DNA from: Chryseobacterium salivictor
Lineage (GTDB): Bacteria > Bacteroidota > Bacteroidia > Flavobacteriales > Weeksellaceae
Assembly (NCBI RefSeq): GCF_004359195.1
Contig: NZ_CP037954.1
Span: forward strand, 2,852,001-2,916,000
Direction of reading: 5' to 3'
Length of the DNA stretch: 64,000 bases
Part shown: piece by piece, positions 1 to 7,307 of the stretch
How positions within the stretch are numbered: the first letter of the stretch is position 1
How the letters are laid out: every line of letters starts with the position of its first letter
Position numbers and translations under genes: made by a program
Notes under the pieces: model-generated
Databases searched by the model: none
What the model saw: only the letters and a program-made list of their open reading frames with translations
What the model was told of the DNA's origin: nothing

Positions 1-308
1 CCCTCACCAACTTTGATCGATGAAATTCTTTGAGTTCTGTTAACCGTGTCACCTTCTTTTACTAATTTGGATTCCCCCAAAAGAGCGACCCCAACGTTGT
101 CTTCAGCAAGGTTAAGAACGATTCCTTCAACACCGCTTTGGAATTTTACCAATTCACCGTACTGAACATTTTCTAAACCGTACACTAAAGCGATACCATC
201 ACCGATGGTTAATACCGTTCCTACTTCTTCTACATTCGACTGCGTCTCGAAGTTGGCTAGCTGCTGTTTAAGAATTGCAGATACTTCTGCCGGATTTATT
301 TCTGCCAT
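1..308 (-). CDS. atpA: ATP synthase F1 subunit alpha, N-terminal part (cut by window edge)
   Basis: The minus strand from 308 reads MAEINPAEVSAILKQQLANF and continues through the N-terminal beta-barrel domain of F1 alpha (TVLTIGDGIALVYGL, then GVALLGE) to the window edge. About 102 codons are present; the Walker A and catalytic-interface regions lie outside. The protein forms the non-catalytic nucleotide-binding subunit of the F1 head. It follows atpH with an 18-bp gap in the order atpB-atpE-atpF-atpH-atpA, so it is very probably co-transcribed with them. The ATG at 306-308 is the only sensible start. Confidence 0.95.
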   Translation of the reverse strand, partial: MAEINPAEVSAILKQQLANFETQSNVEEVGTVLTIGDGIALVYGLENVQYGELVKFQSGVEGIVLNLAEDNVGVALLGESKLVKEGDTVNRTQRISSIKVGE

Positions 309-326
309 TTTATGGTTGTTTTTGTC

Positions 327-866
327 TTAATTTAATTGAAATTCTTTTTTCAGTCGGCTTAATTTTGATTTCACCGATGCGTCTACCTGCTGATCGCCCA
401 CCCGTAAAATATATCCTCCTAAGATCTCAGGATTGATGATAGATTTTACATCGAACTGGTTATTATGATTAACAAGGCTGGTAGATTTCAGAATATTTTT
501 AATATTTTCATCAGAAAGTGCGGTTGCAGAAGTCAGCGTAATTCTCTGTACTCCATTCATATCATCCACTTTATTAATAAATTCCTGTCCGATATTGATC
601 AACTGTGCTTCCCGGCCATGCTTGATAACCAATTGGATTAAATTTCTGGTCACTGGAGAAAAGCTCTTGAAAATCTCTTCGGAAACACTTATTTTTTTCT
701 TCACCTCGATAATCGGCGAATGGAAAAAGCTCTGCAACTCTTTTGATTTTTCGATGGTATTCACCAAGTCCTTCATGTCACCAAAAACAGAAGCTGTACT
801 TCCTGCTTCCTGGGTGAAATTCAGTAAACCCTGTGCATACCTTTTTGCAACTTTACTTGTACGCAT
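327..866 (-). CDS. atpH: ATP synthase F1 subunit delta
   Basis: This 179-residue protein matches the OSCP/delta family in length (about 177 in E. coli). It begins MRTSKVAKRYAQGLLNFTQE, the usual start of delta subunits, and ends with the family C-terminal pattern NPEILGGYILRVGDQQVDASV. Delta sits on top of F1 and ties it to the peripheral b-subunit stalk in the cytoplasm. The start lies one base from the stop of atpF, so the two genes are translated from one message. Nothing is odd about it. Confidence 0.95.
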   Translation of the reverse strand: MRTSKVAKRYAQGLLNFTQEAGSTASVFGDMKDLVNTIEKSKELQSFFHSPIIEVKKKISVSEEIFKSFSPVTRNLIQLVIKHGREAQLINIGQEFINKVDDMNGVQRITLTSATALSDENIKNILKSTSLVNHNNQFDVKSIINPEILGGYILRVGDQQVDASVKSKLSRLKKEFQLN

Positions 867-867
867 A

Positions 868-1356
868 CTAGTTTAAGTTAGAAGTATTAAGGATATTCGC
901 TACCAATGCATCCTGTGCACCATCGTTATCCAGTTTCTGTTTCAAAATAGATTCTGCAATGTTTACAGACAAGGTACCGATTTGGCTTTTGATGTCTGCC
1001 ATTGCAGCAGATTTCTCAGCCTGAATAGTTTGTCTGGCAGCGTCAATCATTTTATCGCCTTCTGCTTTTGCAATACCTTTGGCTTCCCCTACAATTCTGT
1101 CTCTGATATCTCTGGCTTCTTTTAAAATCTGATCACGTTCAACTTTCGCCTCACGGATGATGATTTCGTTTTCAGCTTTCAGGTTTTCAACTTCCTGTCT
1201 GGCCAATTTAGCCTGGTTCAAAGAATCTACAATGGTAACTTCTCTTTCGTTAATTGCAGTTAAAATTGGTTTCCATGCAAACTTTGCCAATAAAAACAAA
1301 AGGATCAAAAAGGTTAAAGTCATCCAAAACAATAAGCCAATTCCCGGTTCTATCAT
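868..1356 (-). CDS. atpF: ATP synthase F0 subunit b
   Basis: A 162-residue protein with one N-terminal membrane helix (about residues 7-26, LLFWMTLTFLILLFLLAKF), followed by a long charged alpha-helical region (EREVTIVDSLNQAKLARQEV onward) that forms the dimeric peripheral stalk. The motif FAWKPILTAINERE after the membrane helix is typical of the b family. The stop is immediately followed by atpH. Upstream, a hairpin separates it from atpE (see the terminator-like entry at 1401-1431), which may set expression relative to the c subunit. Confidence 0.95.
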   Translation of the reverse strand: MIEPGIGLLFWMTLTFLILLFLLAKFAWKPILTAINEREVTIVDSLNQAKLARQEVENLKAENEIIIREAKVERDQILKEARDIRDRIVGEAKGIAKAEGDKMIDAARQTIQAEKSAAMADIKSQIGTLSVNIAESILKQKLDNDGAQDALVANILNTSNLN

Positions 1357-1400
1357 AATTGTAATTTTTTGTAATTTTTTTTCTATATGGAATTTAAAAA

Positions 1401-1431
1401 ACTCTTAGCAGAGCCAACCGCGCTGCTAAGA
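1401..1431 (-). terminator. Terminator-like hairpin between atpE and atpF
   Basis: The arms TCTTAGCAG (1403-1411) and CTGCTAAGA (1423-1431) pair perfectly over 9 bp around an 11-nt loop. On the minus strand the stem is followed at once by GTTTTTT, the form of an intrinsic terminator. It lies inside the atp operon, after atpE and before atpF, so partial termination or stabilisation of the atpE message is plausible. It could also simply block 3' exonucleases. Confidence 0.6.
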
Positions 1432-1449
1432 ATTAGTTTCTGAGGTTTC

Positions 1450-1671
1450 TTATTTTACGAACGCTCCAAAGATGATCGCGATCAAACCAGCACCCTCGAT
1501 AAGTCCTGCAGCAATAAGCATTGCTCCCTGGATTTTACCTGCCTGCTCTGGTTGTCTTGCAATAGCATCCATTGCATGTCCACCGATTTTACCAATACCT
1601 AGACCAACGCCTAATACTGCTAATCCGATTCCAACGTAAATAAGTCCAGTTCCTTGTGAAATGATTTCCAT
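1450..1671 (-). CDS. atpE: ATP synthase F0 subunit c
   Basis: A 73-residue hairpin protein of two membrane helices joined by the polar loop ARQPEQ. The glycine-rich first helix (GIGLAVLGVGLGIGKIGG) and the ion-carrying glutamate in the second helix (LIAAGLIEGAGLIAII, Glu near residue 59) are clear. That glutamate is followed by Gly-Ala and not by the Ser/Thr ligands of sodium-type rings, so proton coupling is more likely. Many copies form the rotor ring in the inner membrane. It is flanked by atpB and atpF in the usual order. Confidence 0.96.
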   Translation of the reverse strand: MEIISQGTGLIYVGIGLAVLGVGLGIGKIGGHAMDAIARQPEQAGKIQGAMLIAAGLIEGAGLIAIIFGAFVK

Positions 1672-1712
1672 AATAAAAAAATATATAGGTTAAAAATATT
1701 CTAAATTAAATA

Positions 1713-2828
1713 CTAATGCGCTCCTTCGTGTTCGTGCTCCTGTACTGCAATCCCAATAAACAAAGCAGAAAGAACGGTAAAAATATACGCCTGTAAAGCT
1801 GCTACCAATAGTTCCAATACTCCGATGAATAAACCAAGTGGAACAGAAGCAAAACCTAAAAGCGGTGTTTTAAAGATAAAGATCAATGACATAATCGCCA
1901 ACACCATAATGTGACCTGCAGTGATGTTTGCAAAGAGACGCATCATCAAGGCAAATGGTTTGGTGAAAATCCCGATGATTTCAATCGGCACCATAATCGG
2001 ATATAATAATAATGGCACCGGTGGCATAAAAATATGTTTCCAGTAATCTTTGTTGGCACTGAAGATGGTAATTAATAAAGTAATAATAGCCAAAACCGCA
2101 GTGGTCGCAATGTTTCCGGTCAGGTTATAACCAAACGGCGCGAAAGGAATCAAACCAAACATATTATTAAACCAGATAAAGAAAAATACGGTTAATAAAT
2201 AAGGCATGTATTTTTTATACTTTTTCGCACCAATATTGGGAATCGCCACTTCATCTCTGATAAAAAGAATAACCGGCTCCATAAATCTGCCAAATCCGCT
2301 CGGAACTAGAGATTTCCCATACCCTCTTGCCATTCCTATAAAGACAAGCAACATGAAAAAGATGGAAATAAAAATCGCAGCTACATTTTTCGTAATCGAG
2401 AAATCATAAAAAGCATTTGCTTCAGTTTGCTTTCCGCTCATTACCGAAAATAATTTGGCCTGTTCCAACCCCTGTGTTGATTTTACAATACCGTTTTCTA
2501 AAGTATAACCTTCATGCTCGTGACCATGTGCAATCGCACTCGACATGAACATGTGAAGCCCGTTTTTATCTTTGATAATAACAGGTAAAGGAATAGAAAT
2601 ATGTTTTTCCTCCGCAGTTCCTTCGTTCAAAGTTAAGATATGCCACTCATTAGCGTCGCTAATGTGACTCATAATCATCTCCTTCGCATCGAATTTTTGA
2701 TTATCCTCTACGATTGTCTGTTCTAAACTCTCAGGGGTCTTGGCTTCAACTTCTTGCTGTGCATAAGTGAAAACACTTGAAAGCGTTAGAAATAAAACGA
2801 AAAATAAAGAAGAAATTCTCTTGTTCAT
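1713..2828 (-). CDS. atpB: ATP synthase F0 subunit a
   Basis: This 371-residue protein is about 100 residues longer than E. coli AtpB (271). The extra part is N-terminal: a signal peptide (MNKRISSLFFVLFLTLSSVFTYAQ) and a periplasmic segment rich in charged residues, a form common in Bacteroidota. The C-terminal two thirds carry the channel helices, including the essential arginine in MMRLFANITAGHIM. The C-terminus is histidine-rich (QEHEHEGAH). It forms the stator half-channels beside the c ring. It is preceded by a small membrane-protein gene that may be part of the operon. Confidence 0.95.
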   Translation of the reverse strand: MNKRISSLFFVLFLTLSSVFTYAQQEVEAKTPESLEQTIVEDNQKFDAKEMIMSHISDANEWHILTLNEGTAEEKHISIPLPVIIKDKNGLHMFMSSAIAHGHEHEGYTLENGIVKSTQGLEQAKLFSVMSGKQTEANAFYDFSITKNVAAIFISIFFMLLVFIGMARGYGKSLVPSGFGRFMEPVILFIRDEVAIPNIGAKKYKKYMPYLLTVFFFIWFNNMFGLIPFAPFGYNLTGNIATTAVLAIITLLITIFSANKDYWKHIFMPPVPLLLYPIMVPIEIIGIFTKPFALMMRLFANITAGHIMVLAIMSLIFIFKTPLLGFASVPLGLFIGVLELLVAALQAYIFTVLSALFIGIAVQEHEHEGAH

Positions 2829-2908
2829 AGGTCAAATTTATCGGTTTGCAAATATATTGATTTTATTAAAACCCACCAATATTAAAAATTGATTTTTATC
2901 AGTTATTT

Positions 2909-3178
2909 TCAGGAACGATTTAATAATCGGATTACTTTGAAATATAAGGCAAAAGAAGTCACCAAAAAGATTCCAATAAGAACTAAGAAATTGGTTTGAT
3001 CGGTCTCTAGATTAATGAGCCAATACCCTACCCAAATAATGTCTTTAAAAATATTGATCATTAAAAATAACATGGCAGGATTTTCTGTTTTCATCAGATA
3101 TTTTTTGAAAACGTAGAACATAATTACATTTAAGCAAGCTGCTGAAAGGAATAATAAAGCGATAGTCAGGATATTCAT
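2909..3178 (-). CDS. Small membrane protein at the head of the atp genes, function unknown
   Basis: An 89-residue protein with three predicted membrane segments (about residues 3-24, 36-56 and 65-84) and a basic C-terminus (FKVIRLLNRS). It lies 80 bp upstream of atpB in the same orientation, the place where many bacteria carry AtpI or AtpZ, which help assemble the c ring or affect Mg2+ supply. I see no AtpI signature, so homology is not claimed; the position alone suggests a role in ATP synthase biogenesis. Low-complexity hydrophobic sequence limits what can be said. Confidence 0.7.
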   Translation of the reverse strand: MNILTIALLFLSAACLNVIMFYVFKKYLMKTENPAMLFLMINIFKDIIWVGYWLINLETDQTNFLVLIGIFLVTSFALYFKVIRLLNRS

Positions 3179-3182
3179 TTGG

Positions 3183-3190
3183 CAAAAATA
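3183..3190 (-). promoter_or_regulatory. Candidate -7 box for the atp genes
   Basis: On the minus strand these bases read TATTTTTG, an exact match to the Bacteroidota -7 consensus TAnnTTTG. It ends only five bases before the ATG of the small membrane protein, so the transcript would have almost no leader. No convincing -33 TTTG was placed. Confidence 0.4.
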
Positions 3191-3445
3191 AGCAACTTTA
3201 CGATAATTCTACGAAATCCGATATTACGAAATGTGTGATGTCAATAAATTAGTAACAAAAACGAAACTGACATTCACCCTGTCTCCCTGCTGGCAAAGTC
3301 CCCGACTTTGAGCAATAATAACAAAACCTACAGGAGCAATTCAATCTAACACCGCTGCCGCACACATCCTCATTTTTATAATAGATCAATTGGATCCAAG
3401 GTTTATGGAGAAAACAGTGAGATTTTTATGCGTTGGACCTGTGAA

Positions 3446-3480
3446 TTTGTGAGTTCTTTCACGATTATTATTTATATTTG
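3446..3480 (+). promoter_or_regulatory. Candidate promoter upstream of the pseudoknotted RNA
   Basis: TTTG at 3446-3449 and TATATTTG at 3473-3480 form a -33/-7 pair of Bacteroidota type with a 23-bp spacer, at the long end of the normal range. There is no gene between here and ffh, so it could drive the structured RNA at about 3655-3765. Confidence 0.35.
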
Positions 3481-3550
3481 TAAGTGATATTTCGATTTAC
3501 TGATCTGTATCGTTCTCCCGACAGCTCACATTCCACTCTCCAAGTGCGCT

Positions 3551-3583
3551 ACTCCATAGCGAGTCCATAGCAACTCCATAACC
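3551..3583 (+). repeat. Tandem 11-bp repeat array, three copies
   Basis: Three consecutive 11-mers (ACTCCATAGCG, AGTCCATAGCA, ACTCCATAACC) share the core TCCATA. The same TCCAT core and the same 11-bp period recur in the larger array at 3933-3998. Confidence 0.75.
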
Positions 3584-3654
3584 ACACCAGTAATTTTATA
3601 GTTAAACCATTAACTTACAGTATATTAATTTAAGGCTTAGATACTCTGTAAGGT

Positions 3655-3765
3655 CAAGAATCCCAGTCATTACCTACCACTAACAAGCGGGGATGATGGC
3701 AGGAACCTCAAAAAACGGTAATCTAAGCGGAGTTTAAGGAAGCCTGGGAATCAGTTTCCTTATTT
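3655..3765 (+). ncRNA. Candidate structured RNA with H-type pseudoknot (HEARO/omega-RNA-like?)
   Basis: Helix 1 pairs TCCCAG (3661-3666) with CTGGGA (3744-3749). Helix 2 pairs TAAGGAA (3735-3741) with TTCCTTA (3756-3762). The two interleave as a classic H-type pseudoknot. Between them a hairpin pairs TCAT..CC (3667-3674) with GG..ATGA (3689-3696), and a further C/A-rich stretch runs 3705-3730. There is no open reading frame here. The layout resembles the compact pseudoknotted RNAs of the HEARO (IscB omega-RNA) class, which can occur without a nuclease gene, but I cannot confirm membership. It lacks the conserved loop of 4.5S RNA despite lying upstream of ffh. Strand is inferred from the pairing geometry. 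Confidence 0.45.
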
Positions 3766-3932
3766 GCTCTTTTGAAAGACTTAAAAGAAATATCCCTTTT
3801 TTGCCCTTTGTGGTTTTTGTGGTTTTTGTGGTTTTTAAAACAAATTTAAACAGACACTAAAAATTAAGATCTAATTAAATTTTTTAAACTAATTTTTGGA
3901 CACGAAAATCCTTCTTTCTGTAATTTTATTGT

Positions 3933-3998
3933 CATGAACTCCTCATGAACTATCCATGAAGTATCCATGAAGTATCCATGAAGCATCCATGAAGCATC
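3933..3998 (+). repeat. Tandem 11-bp repeat array, six copies
   Basis: Six consecutive 11-mers run CATGAACTCCT, CATGAACTATC, CATGAAGTATC (twice), CATGAAGCATC (twice). The 11-bp step matches one DNA turn, and the rotated core ATCCATGA resembles the TCCATA core of the array at 3551-3583. There are no spacers, so it is not a CRISPR. Confidence 0.85.
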
Positions 3999-4201
3999 TC
4001 AGGAAGAACTATGGAGTATCGCGAAAAGACATTTTCTCGCTAACCCCTCTTGGTAGCACGTCCGAAATAACAGCAAGAATTGCGCAAATAATCATGCTTT
4101 AATCGGATCTATAATCCTATCGATTTCCATTGGGTAAAAATCTGGTAACTCTTCTACTTCTCCTTGCTAAAATTTCAATTTCAATTCCGCAAATATTTAT
4201 G

Positions 4202-4209
4202 TATTTTTG
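4202..4209 (+). promoter_or_regulatory. Candidate -7 box for ffh
   Basis: TATTTTTG fits the TAnnTTTG consensus and lies 19 bp before the ffh ATG. Confidence 0.5.
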
Positions 4210-4228
4210 CAACTCTTAAAGAAAAATT

Positions 4229-5599
4229 ATGTTCAACAGCTTACAGGATAAATTAGACAAAGCGCTTCAGAATATTTCAGGGCGCGGGAAAATTTCAGAA
4301 ATCAACGTTGCAGAAACGGTAAAGGAAATCCGCCGCGCGTTGGTGGATGCCGACGTTAATTACAAAGTAGCGAAAGACCTCACCAAGAGAGTTCAGGACA
4401 AAGCACTCGGGCAAAATGTACTGACCAGTTTAACGCCGGGACAGTTAATGACCAAAATCGTTCATGACGAACTGGTAGAATTAATGGGAAGCACCCACGA
4501 AGGAATTAATCTTTCGGGGAAACCAAGTGTGATCTTAATCGCCGGTTTACAGGGATCGGGTAAAACCACCTTTTCCGGAAAATTAGCGAACTATTTAAAA
4601 CTGAAAAAAAATAAAAAACCGCTTTTGGTGGCTTGTGACGTTTACCGTCCGGCCGCAATTGAGCAGTTGAAAATATTGGGCTCCCAAACCGGCATTCCTG
4701 TTTATACAGAAGAAGGTGCACTGAATCCTTCCTCGATTGCAGAAAATGCGGTGAAGTTTGCGAAAGAAAATGGCCACGATGTCGTCATTGTGGATACGGC
4801 AGGCCGTTTGGCGATTGATGAGCAGATGATGAACGAAATAAAATCTGTTCACTATTTCATTAAACCTGATGAGACGCTTTTCGTAGTAGATTCCATGACC
4901 GGTCAGGATGCGGTGAATACGGCAAAAGCCTTTAACGAAGCTTTAAACTTTGACGGTGTTGTTTTGACCAAATTAGATGGTGATACGCGTGGTGGTGCCG
5001 CTTTGACAATCCGGTCCGTCGTAGAGAAACCGATTAAGTTTATCTCTACCGGAGAAAAAATGGAAGCGCTGGATATTTTCTATCCGGAAAGAATGGCCGA
5101 CAGAATCCTGGGAATGGGTGACGTGGTTTCATTAGTAGAAAGAGCGCAAGAACAGTTTGACGAAGAAGAAGCCAAAAAACTTCATAAAAAAATTGCCAAG
5201 AATGAATTTGGTTTCGATGATTTCTTAAAACAAATCAATCAGATCAAAAAAATGGGGAATATGAAAGATTTGATGGGGATGATTCCTGGCGTGGGCAAAG
5301 CCATCAAAGATGTCGATATTCAGGATGACGCCTTTAAACATATTGAAGCGATCATTCATTCGATGACGCCGGAAGAAAGAAGAAGACCTTCTATTATTAA
5401 TACCCAGAGAAAAAACAGAATTGCCAAAGGAGCAGGAAGAAAAATCGAGGATGTGAATGCTTTGATGAAACAGTTCGACCAAATGGGCAAAATGATGAAG
5501 ATGATGCAGGGACCACAGGGAAAACAAATGATGGAAATGATGAGCAAAGGAATGCCGAAAGTCCCGGGAATGGGCGGCGGTAATTTATTTGGAAGATAA
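4229..5599 (+). CDS. ffh: Signal recognition particle protein Ffh (SRP54)
   Basis: The 456-residue protein has the usual Ffh length (453 in E. coli). Domains in order: N-terminal helical bundle (1-90), the G domain with P-loop GLQGSGKTT (near 108-116), DTAGR and TKLDGDTRGG, and the methionine-rich M domain from about 300 (MKMMQGPQGKQMMEMM near the end) that binds 4.5S RNA and signal peptides. It directs nascent membrane proteins to FtsY in the cytoplasm. It stands alone, with its own -7 box and a strong terminator. No 4.5S RNA gene was recognised nearby. Confidence 0.97.
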   Translation: MFNSLQDKLDKALQNISGRGKISEINVAETVKEIRRALVDADVNYKVAKDLTKRVQDKALGQNVLTSLTPGQLMTKIVHDELVELMGSTHEGINLSGKPSVILIAGLQGSGKTTFSGKLANYLKLKKNKKPLLVACDVYRPAAIEQLKILGSQTGIPVYTEEGALNPSSIAENAVKFAKENGHDVVIVDTAGRLAIDEQMMNEIKSVHYFIKPDETLFVVDSMTGQDAVNTAKAFNEALNFDGVVLTKLDGDTRGGAALTIRSVVEKPIKFISTGEKMEALDIFYPERMADRILGMGDVVSLVERAQEQFDEEEAKKLHKKIAKNEFGFDDFLKQINQIKKMGNMKDLMGMIPGVGKAIKDVDIQDDAFKHIEAIIHSMTPEERRRPSIINTQRKNRIAKGAGRKIEDVNALMKQFDQMGKMMKMMQGPQGKQMMEMMSKGMPKVPGMGGGNLFGR

Positions 5600-5617
5600 T
5601 TTAAACTTTACCTATAA

Positions 5618-5655
5618 AAAAATCCTGTGTGTTAATAACGTACAGGATTTTTTTT
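5618..5655 (+). terminator. Intrinsic terminator after ffh
   Basis: AAATCCTGT and ACAGGATTT pair around a short AT-rich loop and are followed by a run of T. It lies 20 bp after the ffh stop. Confidence 0.85.
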
Positions 5656-5787
5656 GCATTACAGTCCATATAATGACAAAAGATATTTCTTCTTTAAAAA
5701 ACTGAACCGGTCTCGGACTTCACAAGGTAATGAAACAAGAAAACGGTCTCACAACGTCAAAACAGTTTTTCTACTTTTAAATGAATT

Positions 5788-6369
5788 TTATTCAGATTTG
5801 TAATCTTTCAGCGACTTGCCTGGTGGCAAGAAAATATTTAAACCTAATCTAAAGTCTATCGCAGAAGTAGTTCCTCTATTTCCAAAACCTAAATTCCCGT
5901 TCAGTTTCAGCGAGGCATCCAAGCCGATATCAGAGGTAAGAAAGTAAGTATATCCCGGACCAATTCCTAAGTCTAAACCATTTGCCGAAGCTCCGCCATC
6001 TGAAACCGTAGTTCCTCCTATTCCCGCATTGCCTTCCACGAAGAACCTGCCGTGTCTCACTAAACTGTCCACTCCTTCTTCTCCTGAAGAAAAATAATAC
6101 CTGGACAGCGCTCCTACTCCGTAAGTAAACGTAGTCGGCGACGATTTTGCTCCGGAAACCCCTAATCTAACGTATGGGCCGACTGCCCAATTATCCTTGA
6201 CAAAAAAAGCAACTTGCGGCGTCACCTGAAAGCTGTAACCCGCTCCCTTATTGAGTCCGAAATTTGCGGCGGCCACTTCACCACCGACCATCCAATTGGC
6301 TTTTTGTAACTGTGCATGAGCAGGATTTCCTAAAAAAGCAAACATCCCTGCCATTAAAATTTTTTTCAT
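5788..6369 (-). CDS. Outer-membrane beta-barrel protein
   Basis: A 193-residue protein with a signal peptide (MKKILMAGMFAFLGNPAHA, cut before QLQKANW). The remainder alternates hydrophobic and polar residues in glycine-rich strands typical of small OmpA/OmpX-like barrels (GYSFQVTPQVAFFVKDNWAV; GPGYTYFLTSDIGLDASLKL). The C-terminus ends PGKSLKDYKSE, without the usual terminal aromatic. It is probably inserted in the outer membrane by BAM. Substrate and role are unknown. It is the first of three similar minus-strand barrel genes between 5788 and 7787, each with its own terminator or gap. Confidence 0.85.
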   Translation of the reverse strand: MKKILMAGMFAFLGNPAHAQLQKANWMVGGEVAAANFGLNKGAGYSFQVTPQVAFFVKDNWAVGPYVRLGVSGAKSSPTTFTYGVGALSRYYFSSGEEGVDSLVRHGRFFVEGNAGIGGTTVSDGGASANGLDLGIGPGYTYFLTSDIGLDASLKLNGNLGFGNRGTTSAIDFRLGLNIFLPPGKSLKDYKSE

Positions 6370-6541
6370 AATAATTTTTTTTATGATTTAAATTTCCGTT
6401 AATAAAATTATGCTTACCTCAATTATGCTGCAAGAATCAAGCCCTGCACTATCATTTTACACATGGATTTTTGCGGGTTTATAATGAATCATATTATTAA
6501 AGCAAGATCATATTCTTTGGATTTAAACCAGCTATAAAAAG

Positions 6542-6577
6542 AAGCCGTCTCATAACTCAATGAAACGGCTTTTTTTG
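6542..6577 (-). terminator. Hairpin downstream of the second barrel gene, in a recurrent GCCGTCTCA repeat
   Basis: AGCCGT and ACGGCT pair around TCATAACTCAATGAA, with T-runs on both sides. It serves best as terminator for the gene at 6680-7195. The same GAAGCCGTCTCA string starts the intergenic repeat near 57290. A second hairpin, CGGAC/GTCCG, lies at about 6589-6602. The remainder of the gap 6370-6679 shows nothing coding. Confidence 0.65.
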
Positions 6578-6679
6578 TAGTTTTCTCACGGACTCCTGTC
6601 CGAGCTTGGGTTGCGAATATCAAAATCTCAGAGCGCTATTTGAGGTATTGAGACACTTTCCATACTTTCAAAAGAAGTA

Positions 6680-7195
6680 TCAGAATTTATATCCTAATCC
6701 TAAATTAAGATAGTTTGCTTTTACCGTATAACCGCTCGGCGCATTTTTCAAATGATTATTTAACTGGAATGAATATCTCGCTTCAACAAAAAGTTTCTGA
6801 GTAAATTCATAAGCTCCGCCTAAAGCTAAACCGAAATTGGTAGAATTGTAAAAATCAGGCATCGGGTTTTCTTCCAAATCAAAAAGAAATTGGGGACCGA
6901 ACTGTAAATTGAACTTTGGATCCACATAATATTTCACCATAACCGGAATCTGCAAAGCACTTGAATTACCAATATTCGCATAATTTACAGCCGGTTGAAT
7001 TTTGAAATTATTCCCTGCGCTGAATTCCGCAAAAAAACCTGCATAGAAACCAGTCTGAGAATCTGTTTCTGTTACCCCCGGAGTTTTGACTTTTGCAAAA
7101 GCAGTCAGCATCCCTGCGTTGGCACCGAAAGTTGTTTGTTGAGCGTTAAGCCCTGTAAAAAGTGCAACTGCACCTGCTAAAAATAATTTTTTCAT
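6680..7195 (-). CDS. Outer-membrane beta-barrel protein
   Basis: 171 residues with a signal peptide (MKKLFLAGAVALFTGLNA, then QQTTFG). The mature part reads as an eight-strand barrel of the PorT/OmpX type, with segments such as FNLQFGPQFLFDL and LFVEARYSFQLNNHLKN, ending in YLNLGLGYKF; the terminal Phe is the classic BAM signal. Function is unknown. The next barrel gene upstream (7308-7787) is separated by a terminator, so these look like independently expressed paralogues. Confidence 0.87.
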   Translation of the reverse strand: MKKLFLAGAVALFTGLNAQQTTFGANAGMLTAFAKVKTPGVTETDSQTGFYAGFFAEFSAGNNFKIQPAVNYANIGNSSALQIPVMVKYYVDPKFNLQFGPQFLFDLEENPMPDFYNSTNFGLALGGAYEFTQKLFVEARYSFQLNNHLKNAPSGYTVKANYLNLGLGYKF

Positions 7196-7260
7196 AGTTT
7201 TTTCTAAAGTTAATATGCAAAATTAAAATAATTCCGGAATTCGCAAAATTATTCTATCAT

Positions 7261-7287
7261 AAAAAAGCCACTCAACAGAGTGGCTGG
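7261..7287 (-). terminator. Terminator after the third barrel gene
   Basis: AGCCACTC and GAGTGGCT pair around AACA. On the minus strand the stem is followed by six T. It serves the gene at 7308-7787. Confidence 0.85.
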
Positions 7288-7307
7288 TGTTATAAAATTA
7301 AAAGAAA

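Larger units (their letters stand above)
3179..4228. other. Gene-free 1-kb segment before ffh
   Basis: No open frame of coding character was found. Besides the RNA candidate, the promoter candidates and the two 11-bp arrays, it holds a small hairpin (CAAAGTC/GACTTTG near 3295-3311), a three-fold GTGGTTTTT run near 3810-3837, and an inverted pair TACTCCATAG (3550-3559) / CTATGGAGTA (4009-4018) that brackets the RNA and both arrays. Confidence 0.6.

Noticed and set aside
3655..3765. 4.5S (SRP) RNA gene, because ffh is next
   Set aside because: The segment has an interleaved pseudoknot and lacks the long single hairpin with the conserved GGAAGCAGC-type loop of SRP RNA.
3933..3998. CRISPR array
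   Set aside because: The 11-bp units are directly adjacent with no spacers, and no cas genes are present.
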